Shown here: positions 1 to 7,459 of the stretch, in pieces
Layout: each line of letters begins with the position of its first letter
Position numbering within the stretch: the first letter of the stretch is position 1
Assembly: GCF_030817655.1 (NCBI RefSeq)
Contig: NZ_JAUSZM010000003.1
Coordinates: 10,292,001-10,356,000, forward strand
Reading direction: 5' to 3'
Length of the DNA: 64,000 nucleotides
Source: Streptomyces sp. V4I2
GTDB lineage: Bacteria; Actinomycetota; Actinomycetes; Streptomycetales; Streptomycetaceae
Translations under genes and position numbers: made by a program
The notes under the pieces: model-generated
Database searches by the model: none
What the model was told of the DNA's origin: nothing
The model's input: the letters and a program-made list of their open reading frames with translations, nothing else

Positions 1-93
1 CCTCACCGGCATGGCGGGCGAGCATCGGCCGATGCCAGGCACTGGAGGGCGGCGAGGACACCAGAACTGTCACCCTCGACGACCTCACCGCCT

Positions 94-693
94 TCACGCC
101 GCCGCGTCCTGATCGATCCGTACCGCCGAGATGTCCAGGGCCAGAGTCACCTTGTCACTGACGAGCACGCCTCCTGCCTCCAGAGTCGTGTTCCAGGTGA
201 GCCCCCAGTCCGAACGGCGCAGGGTGGCCGTGCCCTCGAAGCCGACCCGGCGCTGTCCGCCGACGTCGTCGCCGGCTCCGCCGAAGACGAGATCGATGTC
301 CAGCGGCAGCTCGACGTCCTTGATGCGCAAGCTGCCGATGAGACGGAACTCGTCGTCGCCGCGCTGGACGATTCCCGTGGAGCGGAAGGCCATCAGGGGA
401 AACGTCGCGGAGTCGAAGAACTCGGGTCCTCTCAGGTGCGCGTCGCGTTCCTGGATTCCCGTGTCAATGCTGTCGGTCTGGACACTCACGTACGCCGTTG
501 ACCGGGAGGGGTCGGAGCCGTCCAGCAGGAGGAGGCCCTCGAAACGGTCGAACCTGCCGCGAATGTTGGAGATCATGGCGTGCCGGACGGAGAATCCGAC
601 CGTCGTGTGGGCCGGATCGATGGTGTAGGCACCGGTGACTGCCGCGTAGGTGCCGGATCCGGGAGAAGTGCTTCGGTCGCGTCCTGTGAGCAT
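94..693 (-). CDS. YceI family protein
   Basis: This 199-residue protein fits the YceI family, a lipocalin-like beta-barrel thought to bind isoprenoid or other amphipathic ligands. The N-terminal pattern YTIDPAHTTVGFSVRHAMISN (split here for length around residues 22-42) and the later DVELPLDIDLVFGG and RRSDWGLTW stretches are typical. There is no signal peptide, so it is probably cytoplasmic. The ATG at 693 is preceded by only a weak ribosome site. It lies 155 nt downstream of flavoprotein A on the same strand and probably shares the promoter at 2641. A GGTGACA-type site just upstream lacks a matching -10. The length is normal for the family. Confidence 0.88.
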   Translation of the reverse strand: MLTGRDRSTSPGSGTYAAVTGAYTIDPAHTTVGFSVRHAMISNIRGRFDRFEGLLLLDGSDPSRSTAYVSVQTDSIDTGIQERDAHLRGPEFFDSATFPLMAFRSTGIVQRGDDEFRLIGSLRIKDVELPLDIDLVFGGAGDDVGGQRRVGFEGTATLRRSDWGLTWNTTLEAGGVLVSDKVTLALDISAVRIDQDAAA

Positions 694-779
694 GGTGAAT
701 GGCTTTCTCTACGGTTACTGCGGTGACAAGGCGCGTTGGCGGCTCAGGTCCCGCTTCGTCCACTGTGGACAGGGGCCTG

Positions 780-848
780 CCGTACCGCGGTGCGGACGGT
801 ACCCACGACCTTCCGCGGGTCGTTCTTGACGGCCAGGCCCCTGGTGCG
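780..848 (-). pseudogene. C-terminal relic of an NmrA/epimerase-type gene
   Basis: Hand translation of the gap between flavoprotein A and yceI gives RTRGLAVKNDPRKVV followed by degenerate sequence. This aligns with the C-terminal segments IRMGLTAQNDPRKIV (gene at 9265) and IRKGLAAKNDPRTVV (gene at 41285). The intact flavoprotein B is followed by just such an NmrA gene. This scrap therefore suggests that a flavoprotein-NmrA pair also once stood here and the second gene was deleted. The fragment is short, and the assignment rests on about 15 residues. Confidence 0.5.
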
Positions 849-2579
849 CTACTCGACGAGCTTTCCGTCGGTGGAGACGTCCTCCATGAGTGAGGTGATC
901 TCCTTCGGGATGGACGGAATGCTTTCGTGGGTGATTCCTGTGGTCGGGGACCACACGAGGTTGACGCGGAGGGCGGGATCCATGCCGGGGTAGTCGCTGC
1001 GGTTGTGGCAGCCGCGGGTTTCCCTGCGTTCGAGCGCCGCTTCGAGGGTGGCGCGGGCCGCCAGCGCGGCCGATTTGAGGTCGAAAGCATGCGCGAGGTC
1101 CTGGAACCCGGCGATGTCGGGGTGGACTCCGACGTTCTCCATACGCTTCTCGATGGTGTCCAGTTCCGCCAGACCGGTGCGCAGGCCCTCTTCATCGCGG
1201 ACGACTCCCGCGTGTTCGGTCATGGTGTTGCGGATGGCGCGCTGCAGGGCGCGGACGTTCTCGGGTCCGTCGGCGGCGAGGAGTTCGTCGACCTCGCCAC
1301 GGGCCTGGGCGACGGCTGCCGCGGACCGGGGCTGGGCGGTGAGTGACTCGGAGTAGGCGGCAGCGGCCTGGCCGGTGATGCGGCCGTAGACGAGAAGCTC
1401 GATGAGACTGTTGCCACCGAGACGGTTGGCGCCGTGCAGGCCGCTCGACGCCTCGCCGATGGCGTACAGACCGCGGACGTCCGTGCTGTGGTCCTCGGGA
1501 CGGACCCAGACGCCGCCCATCGAGTAGTGCGCCGTGGGGGCGACCTCGATGGGCTCGCGCGTGATGTCGAGCATCTGGAGGTCCAGAAGCGTCTGGTAGA
1601 CCCGGGGCAGTCGATTCATGATCGTCTGCCGGGGCAGGTGGGAGACGTCGAGCCACACGCCGCCGTTGGGGGTGCCGCGCCCCTCCTTGATCTCGGTGTA
1701 GGAGGCGAGGGCCACGCGGTCGCGGGTGGACAGTTCCATGCGCTGCGGGTCGTAGCGGGTCATGAATCGCTCGCCGAGGGCGTTGCGCAGGATGCCGCCC
1801 TCACCGCGGGCGGCCTCGCTGACGAGGGTGCCCGCGGCGTTCTCCGGCTCGATGATCCCGGACGGGTGGAACTGGACCAGCTCGGCGTCGCGCAGCCGGG
1901 CCCCGGCCTCGACGGCCAGGCGGAAGGAGTCGCCGGTGTTCTCGTCACGGCGCGAAGAGGTGCGTCGCCAGATGCGGGTGTGGCCGCCGGCCGCGAGGAT
2001 CACGGCGTCGGCGTGGATGAGGTAACGCTGTCCGTTGGTGAGGTCGAAGCCGTACGCACCGAAGACGGCACCGTCGTGCACGAGGAGGCGGGTGATGTAG
2101 ACGCTGTCGAGCATGGGTATGTTCAACTGGCTCGCGCGCCGGATGAGGGTGCGCTGGATCTCCAGGCCCGTGTAGTCGCCGGCGAAGGCGGTCCTGCGGA
2201 ACTTGTGCGCGCCGAAGAAGCGCTGCGAGATACGGCCGTCCTCCTCGCGGGCGAAGGCCATGCCGTAGCGCTCCAGGTCGTCGATGCCCAGGGCGGCGCC
2301 CTGGGTGACGATCTCGGCGGTGCGGGGATCGGCGAGCAGGTAGCTCTCCTTGAGCGTGTCGGCGGCGTGCTGCTGCCAGCTGTCCTCGGGGTCCATCGTC
2401 GCCAGCGCCGCGTTGATCCCACCGGCCGCCAGGGATGTGTGGGTGTCCTCTTTGGGGCGCTTGCCGACGGCCATGACATCGACACCGGCCTCGGCCAGCT
2501 CGATCGACGCCCTGAGGCCGGCCCCGCCGGTACCGATCACCAGCACCATGGTGGAAAGACGTTGTTCGGTGATAGCCAC
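849..2579 (-). CDS. Fumarate reductase/succinate dehydrogenase-type flavoprotein, copy A
   Basis: This is an FAD-dependent oxidoreductase of the SdhA/FrdA/L-aspartate oxidase superfamily, about 576 residues. Visible features are the dinucleotide-binding GTGGAG near residue 16, the H-T-x-x-AAGG block that in SdhA carries the flavin-linking His, LVQFHPSG, the catalytic-region RMELSTRDRV, HYSMGGVWV, and GEASSGLHGANRLGGNS near the C-terminal FAD contact. No iron-sulfur or membrane-anchor subunit gene is nearby, so it is probably not part of a respiratory complex. I chose the GTG at 2579 because it matches the start of copy B and follows a GGGAG ribosome site. It has an ECF41-type promoter at 2641. 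It is almost identical to copy B in its centre but only about 80% similar at its ends. Substrate unknown. Confidence 0.85.
   Translation of the reverse strand: MAITEQRLSTMVLVIGTGGAGLRASIELAEAGVDVMAVGKRPKEDTHTSLAAGGINAALATMDPEDSWQQHAADTLKESYLLADPRTAEIVTQGAALGIDDLERYGMAFAREEDGRISQRFFGAHKFRRTAFAGDYTGLEIQRTLIRRASQLNIPMLDSVYITRLLVHDGAVFGAYGFDLTNGQRYLIHADAVILAAGGHTRIWRRTSSRRDENTGDSFRLAVEAGARLRDAELVQFHPSGIIEPENAAGTLVSEAARGEGGILRNALGERFMTRYDPQRMELSTRDRVALASYTEIKEGRGTPNGGVWLDVSHLPRQTIMNRLPRVYQTLLDLQMLDITREPIEVAPTAHYSMGGVWVRPEDHSTDVRGLYAIGEASSGLHGANRLGGNSLIELLVYGRITGQAAAAYSESLTAQPRSAAAVAQARGEVDELLAADGPENVRALQRAIRNTMTEHAGVVRDEEGLRTGLAELDTIEKRMENVGVHPDIAGFQDLAHAFDLKSAALAARATLEAALERRETRGCHNRSDYPGMDPALRVNLVWSPTTGITHESIPSIPKEITSLMEDVSTDGKLVE
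1395..2430. repeat. Inverted repeat arm 1 (gene-conversion tract in flavoprotein A)
   Basis: Line-by-line comparison of the reverse complement with 7608-8638 showed about five mismatches over roughly 1,030 bp. Sequence on either side, still inside the same genes, differs at roughly one base in five. The two arms are in inverted orientation. Confidence 0.8.
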
Positions 2580-2614
2580 GATTGCTCCCATCGCTCCGGG
2601 TGGTCACTGACTAG

Positions 2615-2641
2615 GACCAGGTCCGGCGGTGGTTTGTGACA
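2615..2641 (-). promoter_or_regulatory. ECF41-type promoter for flavoprotein A
   Basis: TGTCACA at 2641-2635 and GGTC at 2618-2615 with exactly 16 nt between. It lies about 36 nt upstream of the GTG start and points into the gene. Confidence 0.8.
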
Positions 2642-2746
2642 CCGCGAGCGCAGCCTCAGCGCTCGACACGCGGTTACTCATGCGTGTGAGGACGGTGAGC
2701 GCGCGTTGGGGAAGCAGGGGGCTGAGCGACGCCTCGTTGGTCATCG

Positions 2747-3385
2747 TCAGCAGGGCAGAGAGACGGCGTCCGGTGTCAGAAGAGCCTCCAGGGACGCGAT
2801 GTCCCCGGTACGCGCCGCCGAGACGAAGGTGTCGAGAAGCTGCCGGTGCTCGGCCGCGTCCACGGTCTCCTGGTGGTCGGCCGACAGATGCTTACGGGCC
2901 CGGCTCACGATTTTGCGCACGTTGACGACGGTGAACCCGAGTATCTCCGCGATATCGGCGTAGGCGTAGTCGAATGCCTCACGCAGCACGTAGGCGGCCC
3001 GCTCGGTCGGATTCAGCTTGCCCAGCACGAGGAGCAGGGCCAGTTCGAGGGCCTCTGCCCGCTGCGCGCCCACCTCCGGGTCGTTGCTCGTGTCTATGGG
3101 CTCGGGTAGCCATGGGCCGATGTAGGTCTCACGCCGCACGCGGGCGGACTGGGCCACGTTGATGGCCAGCCGGGTGGTTGCCTTGGACAGGAACGCCACG
3201 GGATTCTCCACCGCCGAACGGTCTGTCCTCTGCCAGCGCAGCCACACCTCCTGGACCACGTCCTCGGACTCCACCGCGCTTCCCAGCAAGCGGTAGGCGA
3301 TACCGAAAAGACGTGGACGGAGCCCCACGAAGACAGAAACGGCCTCGTCCATCGTGCTCGTAGTGGAGGGCCTGTCAAGATGCAT
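2747..3385 (-). CDS. ECF41/SigJ-type sigma factor, lacking its C-terminal domain
   Basis: This is a sigma-70 family ECF factor of 212 residues. Region 2 reads LFGIAYRLLGSAVESEDVVQEVWLRWQ (residues about 26-52, quoted in part: AESEDVV-like motif and QEVWLRW). Region 4 contains LNPTERAAYVLREAFDYAYADIAEILG. Group ECF41 proteins normally run to about 300 residues with a SnoaL-like regulatory domain after a DGGGR linker. This one stops after LLTPDAVSLPC, before the linker. It lies upstream of flavoprotein A on the same strand but has no TGTCACA promoter of its own (the nearest, CGTCACA, lacks a -10). It may be functional but deregulated, or on the way to becoming a pseudogene. Confidence 0.82.
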   Translation of the reverse strand: MHLDRPSTTSTMDEAVSVFVGLRPRLFGIAYRLLGSAVESEDVVQEVWLRWQRTDRSAVENPVAFLSKATTRLAINVAQSARVRRETYIGPWLPEPIDTSNDPEVGAQRAEALELALLLVLGKLNPTERAAYVLREAFDYAYADIAEILGFTVVNVRKIVSRARKHLSADHQETVDAAEHRQLLDTFVSAARTGDIASLEALLTPDAVSLPC

Positions 3386-3797
3386 GATCCTCTGTCTCCG
3401 TTCCTCTCAGGACCCGTGCTGTCGATGGCGCACTCGTTGGTTCACCGTGTGACGGTCCGGCCCGTAGGCGCCTGGACACGGTTGCTTTGGCTGCACGCAC
3501 AGGGGATGGGCCGGCCGCCACAGAGTCCGGTGTCACCACAAGGCGGGCACCAGGTCGATCGCGTCTTCTCTTCGACCGGGCACACCCTCATTCCGTTACA
3601 GGTCTGCCATGGTCGTTGTCTCCGGCGAGCATCACACTGTCACCTTCGTCAGAGTGGTCACACTGTGGCGATGCTCTTAGGCCCTGTTGCGAAAGTGCTG
3701 GTCGCGGCTCGAAGGCGTGATGAGCCAACCGGGACAAGTGTCTGAGCCGATCAGCCATGATTAGGGCTGGAAGCGTCGGCTGGGGGGAGGAGTTCGG
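3386..3797. other. Intergenic region with an imperfect palindrome and an IS5-type end
   Basis: No convincing gene is seen here. Positions 3627-3678 contain an imperfect inverted repeat (GAGCATC...GATGCTC around two ACACTGT-like cores). A terminal inverted repeat of an IS5-type element follows at 3680. Confidence 0.4.
3680..3703. repeat. Solitary IS5-type terminal inverted repeat
   Basis: The sequence GGCCCTGTTGCGAAAGTGC, extended by a few bases, matches the reverse complement of the IS end at 38617-38639, which directly follows a transposase C-terminus. No transposase of that type is attached here. Confidence 0.5.
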
Positions 3798-4280
3798 TTG
3801 AGCAGGACTGTGCCAGTGATCTCCGGTGAAGCGGTGTTCTGGGCCTATGACGTGGCGCTCGGGGTTCTCTTTATCGAGGCGGCGCGCGTTGGTGCGGAGA
3901 TGCCGGCGGATCTGCGGCCCTCGGGTTGGCCGGAGTTGGAGCAGGGGCTCCGCACCCAGGCGTTGGGGGGCAGCAGTTCCGCTGTCCTGCTTGACGACTT
4001 CGCTGTCGAGCAGCGGGAGGTACTCCTGAGTTGCATTCCGGAGGCGGCACGCCGGATCGAGGCCCGCGGCGGCGTGAGCCGGGAGGAAGTTTCGACCTGG
4101 CCCGATTTGGAGGAGAGTGCGACCAGCTTCCTGCGCGGTGCAGAACACATCGCTGCTGCTCCGCTTGTTGAGCTGGCGCAGGCTCTGGTCGATCTGGCAG
4201 CCGGCACGCTCTCCCCAGCTCCAGCTAAGCGCTATTGGTACTACGGAACCCCAAAGGGGCGGATCGTGCAGGGCGGATAG
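3798..4280 (+). CDS. Hypothetical protein
   Basis: I do not recognise this 160-residue, mostly helical, soluble protein. The TTG start is supported by a strong purine-rich ribosome site (GGGGGGAGGAG) 5-15 nt upstream. Codon use is like that of neighbouring genes, and the sequence is acidic with a basic C-terminal tail containing KRYWYYGTPKGR. It has no signal peptide or membrane segment. It stands between a solitary IS end at 3680 and a transposase fragment at 4299, so it may have been carried in or left behind by IS-mediated rearrangement. No function is proposed. Confidence 0.6.
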   Translation: MSRTVPVISGEAVFWAYDVALGVLFIEAARVGAEMPADLRPSGWPELEQGLRTQALGGSSSAVLLDDFAVEQREVLLSCIPEAARRIEARGGVSREEVSTWPDLEESATSFLRGAEHIAAAPLVELAQALVDLAAGTLSPAPAKRYWYYGTPKGRIVQGG

Positions 4281-4298
4281 GGCTGCTGAGACGTTGCG

Positions 4299-4683
4299 TC
4301 ATAGCCACTCGTTGATCGCTGCGACGAGCACGGTCGCTTCGTAGCGGACCGCCAGCTTGTCGTACCTCGTGGCTACGGACCTGTGACGTTTCAGCCGGTT
4401 GATCCCGCACTCCACCGCGTGACGCTCCTTGTAGTCATCCTTGTCGAACTTCGGTGGACGCCCTCCGCGGGAACTGAGTTTCCTGCGGTTGCGGACTTGG
4501 TCGGTCTTCTCTGGGATGGTGCATCGGATCCCGCGTCTGCGCAGGTAGGCGCGGTTCGCGCGGGACCCGTAGGCCTTGTCAGCCCTTACCTTGTCCGGCC
4601 GGGTACGCGGTCGGCCCCGCCCCTGTCGAGGCACCCGAATGGCTTCTAAGACCGGCTGGAATTGCGGGCTGTCATGCCAGTGG
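4299..4683 (-). pseudogene. IS5-family transposase, C-terminal fragment
   Basis: The frame from about 4683 down to 4299 reads WHDSPQFQPVLEAIRVPR, then GRPRTRPDKVRADKAYGSR, RRRGIRCTIPEKTDQ, and ends KLAVRYEATVLVAAINEWL. This is the standard C-terminal half of an IS5-family DDE transposase, including the catalytic Glu region around HAVECGINRLKRHR. The N-terminal half is absent on this strand. At about 4680 the sequence switches to the start of a similar transposase read on the opposite strand, so two partial elements meet head to head. Confidence 0.85.
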
Positions 4684-5045
4684 CGGACCCGGGCGGGCGC
4701 CCCATGGCGGGACGTGCCCGAGCGGTACGGCCCCTGGGACCGGATCTACGACCTGTTCCGGCGCTGGCAGCGCGACGGCACTGGAAGCGGATCTTGGAAG
4801 ATCTGCAGGCTGAGGCTGACGCGAAGGGCCTGATCACTTGGGATGTGAGTGTGGATTCCACCATTGCCCGAGCTCACCAGCACGCCGCCGGGGCGCGTAA
4901 AAAGGGGCGGAGCAAAAAGAGCCTCCCGGCGGCATCGGCGTCGAGCCCGACGATCACGGCCTGGGACGCTCGCGCGGTGGGCTGACGACCAAGCTGCACC
5001 TGGCGGTCGAGCAGGGCCAAAAGCCGCTTTCCCTGATCGTTACCG
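4684..5045 (+). pseudogene. IS5-family transposase, N-terminal and middle fragment, frameshifted
   Basis: The matches to an IS5-type transposase appear in three successive frames: WRDVPERYGPWDRIYDLFRRW near 4700-4770, then RILEDLQAEADAKGLITWDVSVDS near 4790-4870 with the catalytic Asp region, then GLTTKLHLAVEQGQKPLSL near 4980-5036. At least two frameshifts or small deletions make it nonfunctional. It ends abruptly at about 5046, where an FAD monooxygenase sequence begins, so the insertion truncated that gene. Confidence 0.82.
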
Positions 5046-5049
5046 CTGC

Positions 5050-6114
5050 GAGCGTGCCTCCATGCCCGAGGACGCGGGGGCGGGCATCTCACTGGCCGCC
5101 AACGGCCTGCGGGCACTGGACGAACTCGGCGTCGGCGACGCGGTACGGGATGCCTCCCGAGGCCAGTACAACGGCGGCACTCGCACACCACAGGGCGGTT
5201 GGCTGGCCCGGATGGACGGCTCGGCACTGGAGAAGGCGGTGGGCACACCGATCATGGGCATCCCCCGCTCCACCTTGCACCGGCTGCTTCGCGACTGCCT
5301 GCCCGCCGAGGCACTGCTGATCGGTTCCGAGGCGGACTCGGTCGAGCAGCCCGGCCCCGGGACGGTTCGAGTGAGCTGCGGCGAGACGGTCCTGGACGCC
5401 GATCTTGTAGTGGCGGCCGACGGCATCTGGAGCAAAGTGCGCAGCCATCTCTTCCCAGCCCACCCCGGTCCGGTCTACAGCGGCTCGACGGTGCTGCGTG
5501 CCATCACCGAGCAGGCGGTCGACCTGCGCACCGACTTCGAGCTGACCTGGGGGCACGGCGCCGAGTTCGGGCACATCGCCTTCCACGACGGGCGGGCCGA
5601 GTGGCACGCCGTCCTCAACCTCCCCGCCGGGACGCGGTTCGCCGACCCACTGGACGAACTGCGCAGACGATTTCATACCTGGCACGACCCGGTCCCCGCC
5701 CTGCTCGACGCGACTCGGCCCGCCGCCGTGCTGCACCACGACGTCAACGAACTCCGCACACCGCTCCCCTCGTACACGGTCGGTCGGACCGCGCTGCTCG
5801 GCGACGCGGCACACGCGATGACCCCCAATCTCGGACAGGGGGCCTGCCAGGCGCTGGAGGACGCGGTCACCCTGGCCGCCGCGCTGGCCACCGAGCCCAC
5901 CGTGAAGGCCGCGCTCGCTCGCTACGACGCCGAGCGCCGACCTCGCAGCCAGGCCGTCGCGCGGGCCGCCCGGCAGGCCGGGCGGATGGGCCAGCAGCTC
6001 TCCCACCCGCTGGCCGTCGCCCTGCGGAACACGGCGATGCGGCTGACACCCTCCCGCGCCGCAACGCACATGATCCTTCGGCACCACGCCTGGGTCCCAC
6101 CACAACTGAGCTGA
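5050..6114 (+). pseudogene. FAD-dependent aromatic-ring monooxygenase, N-terminally truncated
   Basis: About 350 residues of a class A flavin monooxygenase of the PHBH fold. It starts in the conserved stretch DAGAGISLAANGLRALDEL and continues through the central DxxVAADGIWSKVR motif to the second FAD site, GRTALLGDAAHAMTPNLGQG. The first about 40 residues, which should hold the GxGxxG dinucleotide-binding motif, are missing. They are replaced by IS5-type transposase sequence. The remaining frame is open to the stop at 6114, so the loss is probably fairly recent. Without the N-terminal FAD-binding strand it should be inactive. Its original substrate cannot be inferred. Confidence 0.8.
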
Positions 6115-6212
6115 TCCGATTCGCACCCCGCCAACTCACCACCAGGTGCCTTCCGAGACGAAGTCGAGCTGCGGGTCTTGCCGTTGGCGGTCACGGTGGG
6201 CAGGGTGGCCGC

Positions 6213-6626
6213 GCGCGTGCTGATCTTGTTCCAGACGACCTGTGGGAGCGCGTGGCTCCGCTGTTGCCGCGTGCTCCCGAGCGCAGTTACCGCTATCCCG
6301 GGCGACTGCGTGTTCCCGACCGGGTGGCCCTCGCTGGCGTCTTGTACGTGCTGCAGACTGGTGTCGCATGGCGCGACGTCCCGACGGAGACTGTGGGCTG
6401 CTCCGGGGTGACGGCGTGGCGCCGACTGCGGGACTGGACCGAGGCCGGCGTCTGGCCGCGTCTGCACGCGGCTCTACTGGCCGAGTTGCGGAGCACCGAC
6501 CTGCTGGACCTGGACGACTGTGCCGTGGAAGGGTCGCACGTCCGGGCCCTAAAAGGGGGGACCACGTCGGCCCGTCACCCGTCGACCGCGCTCGTGCTGG
6601 CTCCAAGCACCATCTCGCGTGCGTGA
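6213..6626 (+). pseudogene. IS5-family transposase, N-terminal fragment (second type)
   Basis: The frame reads LVPDDLWERVAPLLP, YPGRLRVPDRVALAGVLYVL, TGVAWRDVPTETVGCSG, TAWRRLRDWTEAGVWPRL and the catalytic-region LLDLDDCAVEGSHVRALKGG. This is the N-terminal half of an IS5-family transposase of a different subgroup from the one at 4684. A frameshift follows at about 6560, where GPSPVDRARAGSKHHL appears in another frame, and the C-terminal half is missing. The stretch 6627-6886 after it holds no recognisable gene. Confidence 0.8.
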
Positions 6627-6886
6627 CGCTGCCGTGCCGCGCCGGCATCCATGCAATGGCGACCATGCCGACCGCGTGGGGCGACCTGTGTACGAGGCCG
6701 GTCAATCTGGGGCCCCGGAGACTGAGGACCGCGGTCAACGAGGCCGCGCGCGTCACAAGAGCCGGTACTTGTCGGTCTTCCAGTCATTGGTCGTCCGGTA
6801 TCCAGGACGCCACGACGCAAAGGTGCGCTCACGATGACTTGCAGCCCAGTTGGTCCGGCACGTCGCAGCACCACGGGTGTGACGCG

Positions 6887-7384
6887 GTGACCGAGCCGAT
6901 CCAGCCGCACGACCTGTCCACCGAGAAGGACCTTGACGGGAACTCCTTCGCTCCCCTCTACACCACGGCGGTGACCGTGACCGGCGGGACGGCGGCCCAT
7001 GGGAGAGCCTCGGGGAGGGCACGCTCGGACGACGGAATTCTCGACCTCGACCTGCGCCTGCCCGCCGAACTGGGCGGAGACGGCCGGGGAACCAATCCCG
7101 AGCAGCTGTTCGCCGCCGGGTTCGCGGCTTGCTTCCACGGCGCGCTGAGCGTCGTCGCACGACAGGCCGCTCTCGACCCCGCCGCGATATCCGTCGAGGC
7201 GACCGTGGCGTTCGGCCGCAGTCCGCAGGACGGCGGATACGTCCTGCACATCGACCTGGTCGTCAGCTGGCCGGGCGTCACCCCCGAGCTTGCCACCCCG
7301 CTCCTGCAGAGGGCCGACGCCCTGTGCCCCTACGCGAGGATGGCCTGGCACGGCACGCCGACCACCATCACGCTGGCCTCCTGA
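6887..7384 (+). CDS. ohr: Organic hydroperoxide resistance protein (Ohr/OsmC family)
   Basis: A 165-residue Ohr-type thiol peroxidase that reduces organic hydroperoxides in the cytoplasm. Both reactive cysteines are visible, Cys82 in FAACFHGAL and Cys147 in ALCPYARMAW. Other Ohr hallmarks are DLDLRLPAELGG and TNPEQLFAAGFA. I chose the GTG at 6887 because upstream codons do not match the family and the resulting length is slightly above the usual 140-145 residues. No OhrR-type MarR gene is adjacent and no TGTCACA promoter precedes it, so its regulation is unclear. Flavoprotein B follows after 75 nt with its own promoter. Confidence 0.88.
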   Translation: MTEPIQPHDLSTEKDLDGNSFAPLYTTAVTVTGGTAAHGRASGRARSDDGILDLDLRLPAELGGDGRGTNPEQLFAAGFAACFHGALSVVARQAALDPAAISVEATVAFGRSPQDGGYVLHIDLVVSWPGVTPELATPLLQRADALCPYARMAWHGTPTTITLAS

Positions 7385-7398
7385 CGCCACGGCCGTGG

Positions 7399-7425
7399 TG
7401 TCACAGATCGCGGGACTGCCCGGTC
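7399..7425 (+). promoter_or_regulatory. ECF41-type promoter for flavoprotein B
   Basis: TGTCACA at 7399-7405, 16 nt, GGTC at 7422-7425. The spacer sequence differs from that of flavoprotein A, so the promoter lies outside the converted tract. Confidence 0.85.
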
Positions 7426-7459
7426 GTACTTGATGAAGGCCCAGCGAACGGAGTGGACC

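Noticed and set aside
1..93. Possible 3' end of an upstream gene at the left edge
   Set aside because: Three frames are short and none shows a recognisable motif.
722..729. GGTGACA upstream of yceI as a promoter
   Set aside because: It reads TGTCACC on the minus strand with no -10 element and would leave no room for a leader.
1434..2639. Open frame antisense to flavoprotein A
   Set aside because: Same shadow effect. Its near identity with the frame opposite flavoprotein B only reflects the duplicated gene.
3531..3560. TGTCACC followed by GGTC
   Set aside because: The seventh base differs, the spacer is 15 nt, and no gene start lies downstream within 200 nt.
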